Source of the DNA: Rhodopseudomonas sp. P2A-2r
GTDB taxonomy: Bacteria > Pseudomonadota > Alphaproteobacteria > Rhizobiales > Xanthobacteraceae
Direction: 5' to 3'
Length of the DNA: 64,000 bases
Assembly: GCF_026015985.1 (NCBI RefSeq)
Contig: NZ_CP110389.1
Span: 1,830,001 to 1,894,000 of the forward strand
Position 1 is the stretch's first letter. Every line of letters starts with the position of its first letter. The translations under genes were made by a program, and so were the position numbers. Of this stretch, positions 1 through 9,781 are shown in pieces. The notes below the pieces were generated by a model. It had not been told where the DNA came from. It did no database searches and worked only from the letters and a program-made list of their open reading frames with translations.

Positions 1-171
1 GCAGGCGGAAATCCGCTCGATCATTTCCGCCGAGATCAGGTGCCGCTTTGCCGGATTGAGCGCGCGCGACACTGTCGACCAGTGCACGCCGGCGCGTTCC
101 GCGACGTCGATGATCGTCGCCCGCGCGATCCGCGGCGGTGTCTTGCCATCCTTCTTTTTCGCGCGGTCCAT
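1..171 (-). CDS. LacI-family transcriptional regulator, N-terminal part (runs off the left edge)
   Basis: The reverse strand from the ATG at 171 reads open for 57 codons to the window edge. After a basic leader (MDRAKKKDGK) comes a typical LacI helix-turn-helix: ATIIDVAERAGVHWSTVSRAL, then an N-P-x-x-R-H-L-I hinge-like stretch. This is the DNA-binding domain at about residues 19-55; the periplasmic-binding-protein-like effector domain lies outside the window. The gene is divergent from the catabolic operon starting at 501, which contains a ribose-type ABC transporter, so it is the likely regulator of that operon (inferred from position and from the usual pairing of LacI proteins with sugar transporters). 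Confidence 0.85.
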   Translation of the reverse strand, partial: MDRAKKKDGKTPPRIARATIIDVAERAGVHWSTVSRALNPAKRHLISAEMIERISAC

Positions 172-500
172 TGCTGCTTCCGGTTTTGTGCCGAACGGGT
201 CGACGACCGGTTGTAGCCGAACTGCATCGCGAGGGCGACAGCTCCTGATGTTGCAGAGCAGCATCGCACGCTGCGTCAAAATAGGCTGCAACGGCCCGTT
301 GACAAACGTGTGCATAGAATCGAGATTGGCGCCGGGAATGAAACGCAGCCACCGGACTTAGGTCACGGAGGCGGCGATGCAATGGCCACGAAGATGGTCG
401 CGCGGAGGAGCGTCGCGGTGAGGCAACTCATTGATCACAGCAGCATGACGTGGGCGACCCATCGGTCGGACGCAGACGCGCGGGTTGCGGGCATGCGCCG
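172..500. promoter_or_regulatory. Divergent regulatory region between LacI gene and catabolic operon
   Basis: No convincing gene lies here. A 7-bp inverted repeat (GTTGCAG at 250-256, CTGCAAC at 286-292, spacer 29 bp) and an internal GCAGC/GCTGC pair sit between the divergent genes and could be LacI-type operator sequence. A consensus-like -35 hexamer TTGACA is at 299-304, but no good -10 box follows at 16-18 bp, so the promoter is only tentative. Confidence 0.35.
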
Positions 501-1860
501 ATGACGCGCGTCCTGATCAAGGCGGCCACGCTCATCACCATGGATGACACGCTGGGCGATCTCGCCGGCGCCGATCTTCTGGTTGAGAACGGCCGCATCG
601 CCGCCGTCGGTACGAATATCGAGGCCGACGGCGCGGAGATCGTCGACGGCAGCGGACGCATCGTGATCCCCGGGCTGATCAATGCGCACATGCACACTTG
701 GCAGACCGCGCTGCGCGGCTACGCGTCGAACTGGACGCTGCCAGAATATTTCGGAAAGATGCATTCCGGCCTGGCCACCGTGTTCCGGCCCGATGACATC
801 CATATCGCTACGCTGGTCGGCGCGCTCAACCAGATCGACTGCGGCACCACCACGCTGGTGGACTGGTGCCACAACAATCCGACGCCGGAACATACCGACG
901 CGGCGGTGGCCGCCTTGACCGAGAGCGGCATTCGTGCGGCGTTCTTCCATGGCTCGCCGAAGCCGGATCCAAAGCCCGGCCAGCCGCATTTTTCCGAAGT
1001 GCCGCATCCGCGCCGCGAGGTCGAGCGACTGCTGGCCGGGCCGTTTGCCGACAGCAGCGGCCTGATGACGCTGGGTCTCGCCGTGCTCGGGCCGCACTAT
1101 GCGATCCTCGACGTGGCGCGGCAGGATTTTTCGCTGGCCCGCGAATTCGGCCTCGTCGCATCGATGCATCAGGGGCGGCGCGGCGCGCACGCCCGAGGGC
1201 TGGGGCATTCTCGTCGCCGAGGGGCTGGTCGGGCCTGATATCAACATCGTGCACGGCAACAATCTGACCGACGACGAATTGCGCCTCTTCGTCGATCTCG
1301 GCGTGTCGTTCTCGGTGACGCCGGAGAACGAGCTGATCCAGGGCCATGGCTTTCCGATCACCGGCCGGCTGCGGCAGCTCGGTGCTGCGCCGTCCCTCGG
1401 CGTCGATCTGGAGTCGGTGATATCAGGCGACATGTTCGCGGTGGCGCGGATGGCGCTGACCACGCAGCGCGCTCTGGACAACAGCGTGGAGCGGCGCGCG
1501 CGCGACGCGATTCCGTCGACCACCACGGTCCCGGTGCGCGAGGCGCTGCGTTGGGTGACCATGGAAGGCGCCCGCATGCTCGGCCTCGAGAACCGCATCG
1601 GCTCGCTGACCCCCGGCAAGCAGGCCGACCTGGTGATCCTCAATGCCACCGCCATGAACCTGTGGCCGGTGCACGATCCGGTCTCGACGGTGGTGATGCA
1701 GGCGGGTCCGGCCAATGTCGAGGCCGTGATGATCGCCGGCGCCTGGAAGAAGCGCGACGGCAACATGCGGATCGCCGACCGGCAACAGAAGCTTGATGCG
1801 CTGGCGGCGTCCGGCCGCCGCATCATCGATGACATGAACCAGATCAACAAGGCGGCATGA
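501..1860 (+). pseudogene. Amidohydrolase, cytosine deaminase/AtzA-TrzN-like (frameshifted)
   Basis: Metal-dependent hydrolase of the amidohydrolase superfamily, deaminase/chlorohydrolase branch, cytoplasmic. The N-terminal frame (ATG 501; an in-frame ATG at 450 gives an implausible leader) carries the first metal ligands His63 and His65 in NAHMHT. The C-terminal frame carries VHGNNLTDDE, SLGVD and the closing TPGKQADLVI motif of the family. The frames switch at the GGGG run 1172-1175: adding one G joins SMHQGG to GAARTPEGWG and gives a protein of about 453 residues, normal for the family. The loss looks like a homopolymer error rather than decay. It is first in an operon with two dehydrogenases and a sugar-type ABC transporter. 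Substrate unknown; N-heterocycle or guanidino compounds are possible. Confidence 0.8.
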
Positions 1861-1861
1861 C

Positions 1862-2772
1862 GTGAGCAAGACAGCAAGCATCGGTTGGATCGGCGTCGGC
1901 AAGATGGGCTTGCCCATGGCTGTGCTGGCCCGCAAGGCAGGGTTCGATGTGACGGCCTATGACCGCGGCGCCGAGCGGCTGGCGCTGGCATCGGGCGAGG
2001 GGTGGTTTCGGCCACCAGCGCTGCGGCGGCTGTCGTCGGCAAGGATGTGGTCATTGCTTCCCTGCCGGATGACAAGGCCTTGCGCGGCGCCATGCTCGGG
2101 CCGGACGGCGTGGTCGCGGCGATGTCGCCCGGCGCGGTTCTCGTGGAGACCAGCACCGTCAGTGCCGAGATCTCCGCCGAGTTGGGTGCGGCGGCGGAGG
2201 CCGCGGGAATTCATTATCTGCGCGCGCCGGTGTCCGGCAACGCCAGCATCGCCCATACCGGTGCGCTGACCTGTTTCGTGTCCGGGCCGAAAGCGGCCTT
2301 TGACGGTGTGCGCCCGGTGCTTGCGAGTTTCACGCGGGCGCAGACGTATCTCGGTGGCGCCGAGGAGGCGCGCTACGCCAAGCTCGCCGTTAACCTGATG
2401 ATCGCGGTGTCCGCCGGCATGATGGCGGAGAGCCTGGCGCTGGCGCGCAAGGGCGGCATCGCGTGGCAGGACATTCTCAACGTGCTCGACGACAGCGCGA
2501 TCGCCTCGCCGATGGTCAAGTACAAGACGGCACCACTGCGCCATCGCAATTTTGACTCGACATTTTCCTGCCGTCAGATGGCCAAGGACCTCGACCTCAT
2601 TCTCGGCGCCGGCCACCATGTTGACGTACCGCTGCCGCTCGCTGCGCATATGCGCGAAGTCTACGGATCCCTAATCGCCCAAGGAGAGGGCGAGGTCGAT
2701 TTCATCGCCCCGGTGCGCCTGGCCGAGCGTCTGTCGGGCCTCGGCGAACCCGATGGGGGCGGTGCAGCGTGA
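1862..2772 (+). pseudogene. NAD(P)-binding 3-hydroxyisobutyrate dehydrogenase-family oxidoreductase (frameshifted)
   Basis: Member of the beta-hydroxyacid dehydrogenase family (6-phosphogluconate/3-hydroxyisobutyrate/tartronate semialdehyde reductase type). The GTG start at 1862 lies one base after the upstream stop. The first frame holds the Rossmann start IGWIGVGKMGLPMA. The second frame holds the substrate motif APVSGNASIAHTG and the catalytic-lysine segment AKLAVNLMI. The frame switches at the GGGG run 1999-2002; one added G makes GEGVVSATSAA continuous and gives about 303 residues, the usual size. This is the second consecutive gene with a missing G in a G run. Its neighbours (amidohydrolase, FAD oxidase) suggest oxidation of a hydroxy acid formed in the pathway. 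Confidence 0.8.
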
Positions 2773-2922
2773 CGAGGGCTTTGGAAAGCAGCATCATGGC
2801 TGCGGCGACGTCGGCCCGAAACTAACGACAACCAGTCCGGCGGGGCGCCGTTCTGTCTGAACGAGGTGCGAGAACACGAGGTGCGCGAGTCCGATTAACG
2901 GGCCGGCACAGGGGTGGAAACG

Positions 2923-4332
2923 ATGGGTGTCATGGATCACGTGGCGAGCGTTGCCGATAGCCTGACCGCGATGTTCGGATCGCGCGTCACGACGGCGGCC
3001 GGGACGCTGGCCGGTCACGGCGGTAGCGAGGCCTATCATGCCGCTGCGCCGCCCGACGTGGTGGTATTCCCGCAATCGACCGACGACGTTCGCCGTATCG
3101 TCGAGATCTGCGCGCGCATGAACATGCCCATGGTGGCCTTTGGCGCCGGCACCTCGCTGGAAGGGAATACCGCGGCGATCCATGGCGGCGTCTGTCTGGA
3201 TTTCTCGCAGATGGACCGTATTGTCGCCGTCCACGGCGACGATCTCGACGTGGTGGTGCAGCCCGGCATCACCCGTAAGCAGCTCAATGCGCAATTGCGT
3301 GACACCGGGCTGTTCTTCCCCATCGATCCCGGCGCCGACGCCTCCATCGGCGGCATGTCGTCGACGCGGGCGTCGGGCACCATGGCGGTGCGCTATGGCA
3401 CCATGAAGGACAATGTACTGGCGCTCGAAGTCGTACTCGCCGACGGAAGGGTGATTCGCACCAGCAAACGCGCGCGCAAATCGGCCGCCGGCTACGACCT
3501 GACGCGGCTGTTCGTCGGCGCCGAGGGCACGCTCGGGATCATTACCGAAGTGACATTGAAGTTGCATCCCATTCCGCAGGCGATTTCATCGGCGGTGTGC
3601 AGCTTCGACACGCTCGACGACGCGGTGGCGACGGCGATTGCCGTGATCCAGTGCGGCGTGCCGGTGGCGCGCATGGAGCTGCTCGACGACGTCATGATGC
3701 GCGGCATCAACGCTTATGGGAAATTGTCCTACCGCGAGGCGCCGACGCTGTTCTTCGAATTCCATGGCACCGACGCCTGGGTGAAGGAGCAGGCCGACAT
3801 CGCCGAGGAGATCGCCGCCGATCATCGCGGGCAGGGCTTCCAGTGGGCGACCGCGACAGAGGATCGCTCACGGTTGTGGCACGCCCGCGACAACACGCTG
3901 TATGCCGGCCTCGGCCTGCGGCCCGGTGCGCGGGCGATGATCACTGATGTCTGCGTGCCGGTGTCGCGGCTCGCCGAATGCCTGCTGGAGACGAAGAGGG
4001 ATCTGGACGTTGCCCGCCTGATCGCGCCGATCGTCGGCCACGTCGGCGACGGCAATTTCCACGTACTGATCCTGGTCAATCCCGGCGACCAGGATGAAAT
4101 GGTGCGCGCCAAGGACGTGCACCGGCGCATGGTCGAGCGCGCCATCGCCTTCGACGGCACCTGCACCGGCGAGCACGGCATCGGCATCGGCAAGATCGAC
4201 TTTCTCGAACAGGAGCTGGGCGACGCTGTCGACGTGATGCGGATGCTGAAGAATGCACTCGATCCCGCCAACCTGATGAACCCCGGCAAGATCTTCAGAT
4301 CCCGCCCGGCAGCAGCCGGAGTCTCGGAATGA
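2923..4332 (+). CDS. FAD-binding oxidase, GlcD/D-lactate dehydrogenase family
   Basis: Flavoprotein of the vanillyl-alcohol-oxidase/PCMH fold, oxidising a 2-hydroxy acid (glycolate, D-lactate or similar). The FAD domain has PQSTDDVRRIV and the phosphate-binding GAGTSLEGN near residue 80, then PGADASIGGM. The C-terminal cap ends with the family signature GEHGIGIGK and LDPANLMNPGKIF. ATG 2923 is chosen because an AGGGGTGG-like ribosome site precedes it; GTG 2914 and ATG 2932 are alternatives. About 469 residues, normal. Its stop overlaps the ATPase start by ATGA, so it is translationally coupled to the transporter. With the preceding dehydrogenase it probably processes hydroxy acids from the imported substrate. 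Confidence 0.85.
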   Translation: MGVMDHVASVADSLTAMFGSRVTTAAGTLAGHGGSEAYHAAAPPDVVVFPQSTDDVRRIVEICARMNMPMVAFGAGTSLEGNTAAIHGGVCLDFSQMDRIVAVHGDDLDVVVQPGITRKQLNAQLRDTGLFFPIDPGADASIGGMSSTRASGTMAVRYGTMKDNVLALEVVLADGRVIRTSKRARKSAAGYDLTRLFVGAEGTLGIITEVTLKLHPIPQAISSAVCSFDTLDDAVATAIAVIQCGVPVARMELLDDVMMRGINAYGKLSYREAPTLFFEFHGTDAWVKEQADIAEEIAADHRGQGFQWATATEDRSRLWHARDNTLYAGLGLRPGARAMITDVCVPVSRLAECLLETKRDLDVARLIAPIVGHVGDGNFHVLILVNPGDQDEMVRAKDVHRRMVERAIAFDGTCTGEHGIGIGKIDFLEQELGDAVDVMRMLKNALDPANLMNPGKIFRSRPAAAGVSE

Positions 4333-5855
4333 ACGCCTCCGCTCCGATGCCGTCCACCGACGCGGCGGCGCCGCTGTTCGAGCTGCGCGGCATTTCGAAA
4401 TCGTTTCCGGGCGTCAAGGCGCTCGAGGACGTCTCGTTCGCGATCTGGCCCGGCGAAGTCCACATGCTGCTCGGCGAGAACGGCGCCGGCAAATCCAGCC
4501 TGATGAAGGTGCTGTGCGGCGCCTACACCGCCGACGGCGGCGAGTTCTTTCTCAATGGCCGCAAGGTCGAGATGTCCTCCGCGGCCGATGCGCGCCAGCT
4601 TGGCATCGCGGTGATCTTCCAGGAATTCTCGCTGGTGCCGTATATCGACATTGCGCAGAACATCTATCTCGGCCGTGAGCCGAAGGGCTGGCTGCCTGGA
4701 ACCATCGACCGCGGCAAGATCCTGCGCGACGCCAAGGCCTTGCTGGCAACGATCGGATTCGATATCGACCCGTCGACGCCGGTGCACAAGCTCGGCGTCG
4801 CCCAGCAGCAGATGGTCGAGATCGCCAAGGCGCTGAGCCAGGATGCCCGCATCCTGGTGATGGACGAGCCGACGGCGGCGCTGTCCGATCGCGAGACCGA
4901 ACTGCTATTCGCCATGATCGCCAAGCTGAAGGCGAAGGGCGTGGCCATCGTCTACATCTCGCATCGCATGGCCGAGGTTTTCGCGCTTGGCGATCGCATC
5001 ACCGTGCTGCGCGACGGCAAGAAGGTCGCCGAAGCGATGCCCGGCCAATCCTCGCCGAACGAGTTGATCCGGCTGATGGTGGGCCGCAACGTCGACACCA
5101 GCTATCCACGCAATTTCGCAGCCGAGCCCGGTCCCATCGTGCTCGAGGTGTGCAACGTATCGGCTGCCAGCGGCATCGAGGATATCAATCTGGTGGTGCG
5201 GGCCGGTGAGATCGTTGGGCTGTGCGGCCTTGTCGGCTCCGGGCGGACCGAAGTCGCGCGTGCCATTTTCGGCGCCGACCGAACCAGCGCCGGCGAGATC
5301 CGACTCAACGGCCGGCTGCGCAGCGGCGGACCCGACAAGGCGTCGCGCATGGGCCTCGCGCTGATCCCCGAGAGCCGCAAGGCCGAGGGCCTCGCGCTGA
5401 TCCGATCGGTCGGCGACAACCTGGTGGTCTCCGCGCTGCAAAAACTTTTTCCGCTCGGCTTGTTCGTGCCACAGCGCGCGCGCGAGGAGAGCGGTGGCCT
5501 GGTGCGCCAGTTGCGTGTGGCGACGCCGTCGACCAAGCAGCCGGTCGGTCTGTTGTCCGGCGGCAACCAGCAGAAGGTGGTGATCGGCAAGTGGTTGGCC
5601 GCGGGCGCCAAGGTGTTCATCTTCGACGAGCCCACCCGTGGCATCGATGTCGGCGCCAAGTCCGAAATTTTTGCGCTGATCGACGACCTCGTCGCCAAGG
5701 GCGCGGCGGTGCTGATGATCTCGTCGGAGCAGGCGGAGATCGTCCATGTCTGCGACCGCGCCTATGTGATGCGCGACGGCGGCATCGTCGGCGAACTGGC
5801 GCGTCACGAATTGTCCGAAGAAAACATCGTCCGGATGGGGATGCATCATGCATGA
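4329..5855 (+). CDS. Sugar ABC transporter ATP-binding protein, RbsA/MglA type
   Basis: Tandem ABC ATPase of 508 residues, the standard size for ribose/galactose-type importers. The first half has Walker A GENGAGKS at about 49-56, the signature-region variant LGVAQQQ and Walker B ILVMDEPTAAL. The second half has the degenerate P-loop GLVGSGRTE (no lysine, typical of this family), the signature LSGGNQQK and Walker B VFIFDEPTRGID. It powers the two permeases that follow, with which it overlaps. Substrate cannot be read from sequence; the family takes pentoses, hexoses, polyols and also AI-2 and purine nucleosides. Confidence 0.92.
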   Translation: MNASAPMPSTDAAAPLFELRGISKSFPGVKALEDVSFAIWPGEVHMLLGENGAGKSSLMKVLCGAYTADGGEFFLNGRKVEMSSAADARQLGIAVIFQEFSLVPYIDIAQNIYLGREPKGWLPGTIDRGKILRDAKALLATIGFDIDPSTPVHKLGVAQQQMVEIAKALSQDARILVMDEPTAALSDRETELLFAMIAKLKAKGVAIVYISHRMAEVFALGDRITVLRDGKKVAEAMPGQSSPNELIRLMVGRNVDTSYPRNFAAEPGPIVLEVCNVSAASGIEDINLVVRAGEIVGLCGLVGSGRTEVARAIFGADRTSAGEIRLNGRLRSGGPDKASRMGLALIPESRKAEGLALIRSVGDNLVVSALQKLFPLGLFVPQRAREESGGLVRQLRVATPSTKQPVGLLSGGNQQKVVIGKWLAAGAKVFIFDEPTRGIDVGAKSEIFALIDDLVAKGAAVLMISSEQAEIVHVCDRAYVMRDGGIVGELARHELSEENIVRMGMHHA

Positions 5856-6798
5856 TGTCGCAATGAACTCGCCGGTGGGCCGCTTGCGCAGCATCCCCGG
5901 CGTCGCCGTGATGCTGATCGTCCTGGTGGCCGCCTTTGCCGTCACCAGTCCCGGCTTCCTGACGGTGCCGAACCTGTCCAACGTGCTGGTGCAGTCTACC
6001 GTGCTGCTGCTGCTGGCGCTGCCGATGACGCTGATCATCATGACTGAAGGGCTCGATCTGTCGATGGGCGCCGTGCTCACGCTGGCGTCGCTGGTGGTCG
6101 CGCTCGTCACTCTGTCCACCGGCTCGGTGCTGCTCGGTATGCTTGCGGCCTGCGCGGTCGGCAGCGTGTTCGGCGTGGTGAACGGCTGGCTGGTTGCGAT
6201 CCTGGGCATCCCGCCCTTCGTCGCCACATTGGGCACGCTCGGCATGGCGCAGGGCCTGTCGCTGATCGTCAGCGACGGCCAGAGCGTGGTCGGCATGCCC
6301 GTCGCCATCCAGAAGATCTATTCGGGCACCGTCGCGGCGCTGCCGGTGCCGATCGTGATGGCCATTGTCGCCTATGCGGCGTTTTACCTGCTGCTGTATC
6401 ACACCCGGCTCGGCACTTTCGTGTTTGCGCTCGGCGGCAACCGCGACGCCTTGCGCTTCGCCGGCGTCAAGGTCGAGCGCATGCTGATCGTGGTCTATGC
6501 CATCGGCGGCGCCATGGCAGGGCTCGCCGGCGTGCTGATGACGGCGCGCATGAATGCCGGCCATCCCACCGCCGGCCTCGGATTGGAGTTCGACGCCATC
6601 GCCGCAGTCGCGGTCGGCGGAACCTCGTTCGAGCGCGGCAATGGCTGGCTGCTCGGCACGCTGCTCGGCGTGCTCACCGTCGGCGTGCTGCGCAACGGCC
6701 TCAACCTGCTGGCGATCCCGTCCTCGGTGCAGGTGTCCTGCGTCGGCGTGCTGGTGATCCTGGCCTTGTTCTTAGACGGATTGCGGAGCCGGACATGA
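5848..6798 (+). CDS. Sugar ABC transporter permease, RbsC type (1)
   Basis: Hydrophobic inner-membrane protein of 316 residues with about eight to ten predicted membrane segments and the BPD_transp_2 features: the helix TEGLDLSMGAV early on, GTSFERGNGW and a hydrophobic end. It overlaps the ATPase gene by 8 bp. An in-frame ATG at 5863 (MNSPVGR) is an alternative start. It forms a heterodimeric channel with the next permease. Confidence 0.9.
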   Translation: MHDVAMNSPVGRLRSIPGVAVMLIVLVAAFAVTSPGFLTVPNLSNVLVQSTVLLLLALPMTLIIMTEGLDLSMGAVLTLASLVVALVTLSTGSVLLGMLAACAVGSVFGVVNGWLVAILGIPPFVATLGTLGMAQGLSLIVSDGQSVVGMPVAIQKIYSGTVAALPVPIVMAIVAYAAFYLLLYHTRLGTFVFALGGNRDALRFAGVKVERMLIVVYAIGGAMAGLAGVLMTARMNAGHPTAGLGLEFDAIAAVAVGGTSFERGNGWLLGTLLGVLTVGVLRNGLNLLAIPSSVQVSCVGVLVILALFLDGLRSRT

Positions 6799-7772
6799 CC
6801 GATACCACCAAGATCATGCCGGGACGGACCGGGTTTCATATCTCCGGCGACGTGCTGCAGCTGTCGTATCGCCTGCTGGCGGCGTTGCTGATCTGCGTCC
6901 TGCTGTCGTTGCTCACCGACTCCTTCCTGTCGCTCAACAACATTCTCAACGTGCTGCGCCAGGCCAGCCTGATGTTCTTCGTCGCCGCCGGCCTGACGCT
7001 AGTGGTGCTGACCGCCGGGCTTGATCTTTCGATCGGCGCCAATGTCGGCCTGACCGCGTGCCTCGCCGGCACCGTGATCCATGTCACCGGCTCGCCGACG
7101 CTGGGCGTGCTGGTGGGCATCGGCGTCGGCGCGGCCATCGGGCTGGCCAACGGCATCATGGTCACCGCGCTGCGGATTCCCTCCTTCATCGCCACCTATG
7201 GCATGCTGTGGATCCTGCAGGGCGTCGCCTACTGGTATATGGCCGGCGAAACCATCCATGGCTTTCCGCCGTCGTTCCGCCAGCTCGGCAGCGGCTATTT
7301 CCTCGGCCTGCCGATTCCGGTCTACTTGCTGGTGATCTTTCTCGCGGTCGGCACCATCCTCGCGCAGCGCACCACCTGGGGTCAGGAGATCTATGCCATC
7401 GGCGCCAATCCGGTCGCCGCGCGGCTGTCGGGCATTCCGGTCGCGGCGCGCCTGCTGCTGGTTTACACGGTGTCCGGCACCATGGCCGGCCTTGCCTCGA
7501 TCATCTTCCTGGCCCGGCTGAATTCGGCCGAGGCGGATATCGGGGAATCGCTGACCCTGCCGGCCATCGCTTCGGTGCTGATCGGCGGCACCTCCCTGTT
7601 CGGCGGCGTCGGCACCGTGTTCGGCACCTTCATCGGTGCGCTGATCCTGACGCTGGTCCTCAACGGCATGAACCTGCTGCAGATCAGCGCCAGCTGGCAG
7701 CCGCTGGTCACTGGCGCCATCGTCATTCTCGCCGTCTGGCTCGACCGCATGACAAGGCGGCGGGCATTCTAA
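6795..7772 (+). CDS. Sugar ABC transporter permease, RbsC type (2)
   Basis: Second permease of the pair, 325 residues, overlapping the first by ATGA. It has the parallel motif TAGLDLSIGANVG and the loop GGTSLFGGVGTV typical of RbsC-like proteins, and alternating hydrophobic segments throughout. Two different permeases with one tandem ATPase is a common alphaproteobacterial arrangement of this transporter class. Confidence 0.9.
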   Translation: MTDTTKIMPGRTGFHISGDVLQLSYRLLAALLICVLLSLLTDSFLSLNNILNVLRQASLMFFVAAGLTLVVLTAGLDLSIGANVGLTACLAGTVIHVTGSPTLGVLVGIGVGAAIGLANGIMVTALRIPSFIATYGMLWILQGVAYWYMAGETIHGFPPSFRQLGSGYFLGLPIPVYLLVIFLAVGTILAQRTTWGQEIYAIGANPVAARLSGIPVAARLLLVYTVSGTMAGLASIIFLARLNSAEADIGESLTLPAIASVLIGGTSLFGGVGTVFGTFIGALILTLVLNGMNLLQISASWQPLVTGAIVILAVWLDRMTRRRAF

Positions 7773-7809
7773 CCACCCCAACAATCAAAAAACACCACGG
7801 AGGACCACC

Positions 7810-8784
7810 ATGAAAATGCTGACTTCAGTTCTGGCGCTCGGGCTTGCCGGCGTCACCTCGATTTCCGCGGCGCGCGCCGACGGCGAGACCATCGCGGTCT
7901 TCACCAAGAACCAGACCAATCCATATTTCCAGACAGTGCGCGTTGGCGCCGACGTTGCGGCGAAATCGATGAACGCAAAAGTCCTGCACTATATTCCCAC
8001 CAAGCCCGACAGCATCCCCGAGCAGCTCAGCCAGATCGAGGACGTGATCGTCAAGAAGCCGTCGGCCATCGTCTTCATCCCGGTCGACTACAAGGCGATG
8101 GTACCGGGTGCAGAGAAGATCAATGCGGCCGGCATTCCCATGGTCAACGTCACCGACCGCTCGGCCGGCGGCAAGTTCAGCAGCTTCGTCGGCGCCGACG
8201 ATTACAGTCTGGGCCTGGAGACGGCGCGCTATCTGCTCAAGAGCCTCGGCGGCAAGGGCAAGATCGTGATCATCGAGGGCGTCAAGGGCTCGCTGACCAA
8301 CGTTGACCGCGTCCGCGGCTTCAACGATGCGCTGAAGGAGAACGCCGGCGCCAAGCTGGTGGCCTCGCAGCCCGCGAACTATCAGCGCCTGGCAGCGCTG
8401 CAGGTGATGGAAAACCTGATGCAGTCGAACTCCGAGATCGACGGCGTGCTGGCCGCCAACGACGCGATGGCCGTCGGCGCGATCGAAGCACTGGACGGCG
8501 CCAACCGCAAGGCGCTGGTGGTCGGCATCAACGGCACGAAGGAAGCCGTCGACGCCATCAAGAGCGGCAAGATGCTGGCCAGCGGCGACTACAACGGCTT
8601 TTTGCAGGGTTGCCTCGGCACGATGATCGCGATCCGCGACCTCCGCAAGCAGCCGATCGTGCCTGAGATCGTGCTCGCCCCCACCGTCATCACCAAGGAC
8701 AATTACAAACCCTATGATGTGGCTCTCGAAACCCGCGCCTGCCCGAGCTGGGAAGAGGGTTCGAAAATGGGTATGAAGAAATAG
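7810..8784 (+). CDS. Sugar-type ABC transporter substrate-binding protein, RbsB type
   Basis: Periplasmic binding protein of 324 residues. A signal peptide (MKMLTSVLALGLAG ... ARA, probable cleavage near residue 24) is followed by the Peripla_BP_4 pattern: IAVFTKNQTNPYFQTVRVG, DAIVF-like IVFIPVDY, the GxD hinge FVGADDYSLG and LAANDAMAVGAIEAL. The start is well placed behind an ACGGAGGACCACC ribosome site. It is encoded 37 bp after the second permease and delivers the unknown ligand to it. Confidence 0.92.
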   Translation: MKMLTSVLALGLAGVTSISAARADGETIAVFTKNQTNPYFQTVRVGADVAAKSMNAKVLHYIPTKPDSIPEQLSQIEDVIVKKPSAIVFIPVDYKAMVPGAEKINAAGIPMVNVTDRSAGGKFSSFVGADDYSLGLETARYLLKSLGGKGKIVIIEGVKGSLTNVDRVRGFNDALKENAGAKLVASQPANYQRLAALQVMENLMQSNSEIDGVLAANDAMAVGAIEALDGANRKALVVGINGTKEAVDAIKSGKMLASGDYNGFLQGCLGTMIAIRDLRKQPIVPEIVLAPTVITKDNYKPYDVALETRACPSWEEGSKMGMKK

Positions 8785-8857
8785 CTGAAGCCGGGCGGGG
8801 GCCGCCGCCGCAGAGCGACGGCTCCCCTCCCGACAACGCAACTGCAAAGGATATGAT

Positions 8858-9145
8858 GTGCTGTTTGCTCTCCACGCGATTGACCGTCGCGGCGCGCTGC
8901 CAAAACGGCTCGCCAACTACGATGCCCACAAGGCGTTCCTGTCCGACACCAGCCCTTATGGGGTCAGCATCGCGATGTCCGGCCCGCTGACCGCGGATGA
9001 CGGCACCACCATGATCGGCAGCCTGTTCCTGATCGAGGCACCCGATCGCGCGGCTGTCGAGCGCTTCAACGCGGCCGATCCGTTTTACGCGGCGGACATC
9101 TGGGAGACCGTCAGCATCACAGGCTTTATCCGGCGACAGGGCTGA
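8858..9145 (+). CDS. YciI family protein
   Basis: Small protein of 95 residues of the YciI/dimeric alpha-beta barrel family (LFALHAIDRRGALPKR, then YDAHKAFL and a central GPLTADDGTTMIGSL). Family members are often small enzymes or isomerase-like proteins associated with catabolic operons. The GTG at 8858 is the only suitable start, with AAAGG about 8 bp upstream. It ends the first operon, so a role in the same pathway is likely; exact function unknown. Confidence 0.8.
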   Translation: MLFALHAIDRRGALPKRLANYDAHKAFLSDTSPYGVSIAMSGPLTADDGTTMIGSLFLIEAPDRAAVERFNAADPFYAADIWETVSITGFIRRQG

Positions 9146-9781
9146 CCGACATGTTTCCAGAACGACAGGCGACCTGACGCCCGCGATGGATGTCGACGCT
9201 GCCGTCTGCCGTCGATCAGTCTGTTTTGCAACGAGTTGGCCTGCGGGCGTTCATTTCCCGACGCAGGATTATCGGCAACATTCCGCCAGCCCTGAGCGTC
9301 TCGACTTCCAGCGAGGTCTCGATAGCCGCCGCGGTCTCAAAGGTGGCGCAGTGTCGAACCGTCGAACGGCAAGCTGACGATGACTGAGGGGACGGTGAAT
9401 GTCGGGAGCCCTGTGTGCATCATATTCCTGACGGTGGCATGATCGGAGTGGCCGTGATAACGGCGCGGCGGCCGCTCGAGAAGTGACGTTAAATTCGCTC
9501 CCAGCATCTTCTTGTTCAGCAGAGCATCCGACTTTGGACGTGATCGGCGGGTCTGCATCTGTAGTCGCGCTGACTCGAATAGCAGACTTAGCGGCTCCGC
9601 CTCTTCTCGCTGCGATGCCGCAGGCCTGATCGTGCGAAAAGATAGCGTTCATCGACTTACTGGGTGCGGGCGGGCGCATGTTCGGAGCGGCAACTGACCA
9701 TTATTGCACGGAGCGGCAGCCAGAATACTGAGCGGCTTTCCTCGACCGACCGCTCCTGGCGCGAAGCGGACATATTTTCGC
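9146..9781. other. Intergenic stretch without a convincing gene
   Basis: The 636 bp between the YciI gene and the GntR gene contain only short overlapping reading frames in several phases, none with a ribosome site or recognisable motif. It may hold the terminator regions of the two converging units or gene remnants, but nothing can be named. Confidence 0.5.

Noticed and set aside
435..2156. 573-codon reverse-strand frame
   Set aside because: Antisense to the amidohydrolase and dehydrogenase genes; composition is that of a GC-rich shadow frame and no domain is recognisable.
9269..9679. Reverse-strand 136-codon frame in the gap before GntR
   Set aside because: No start signal or motif; neighbouring frames of equal length exist in other phases.
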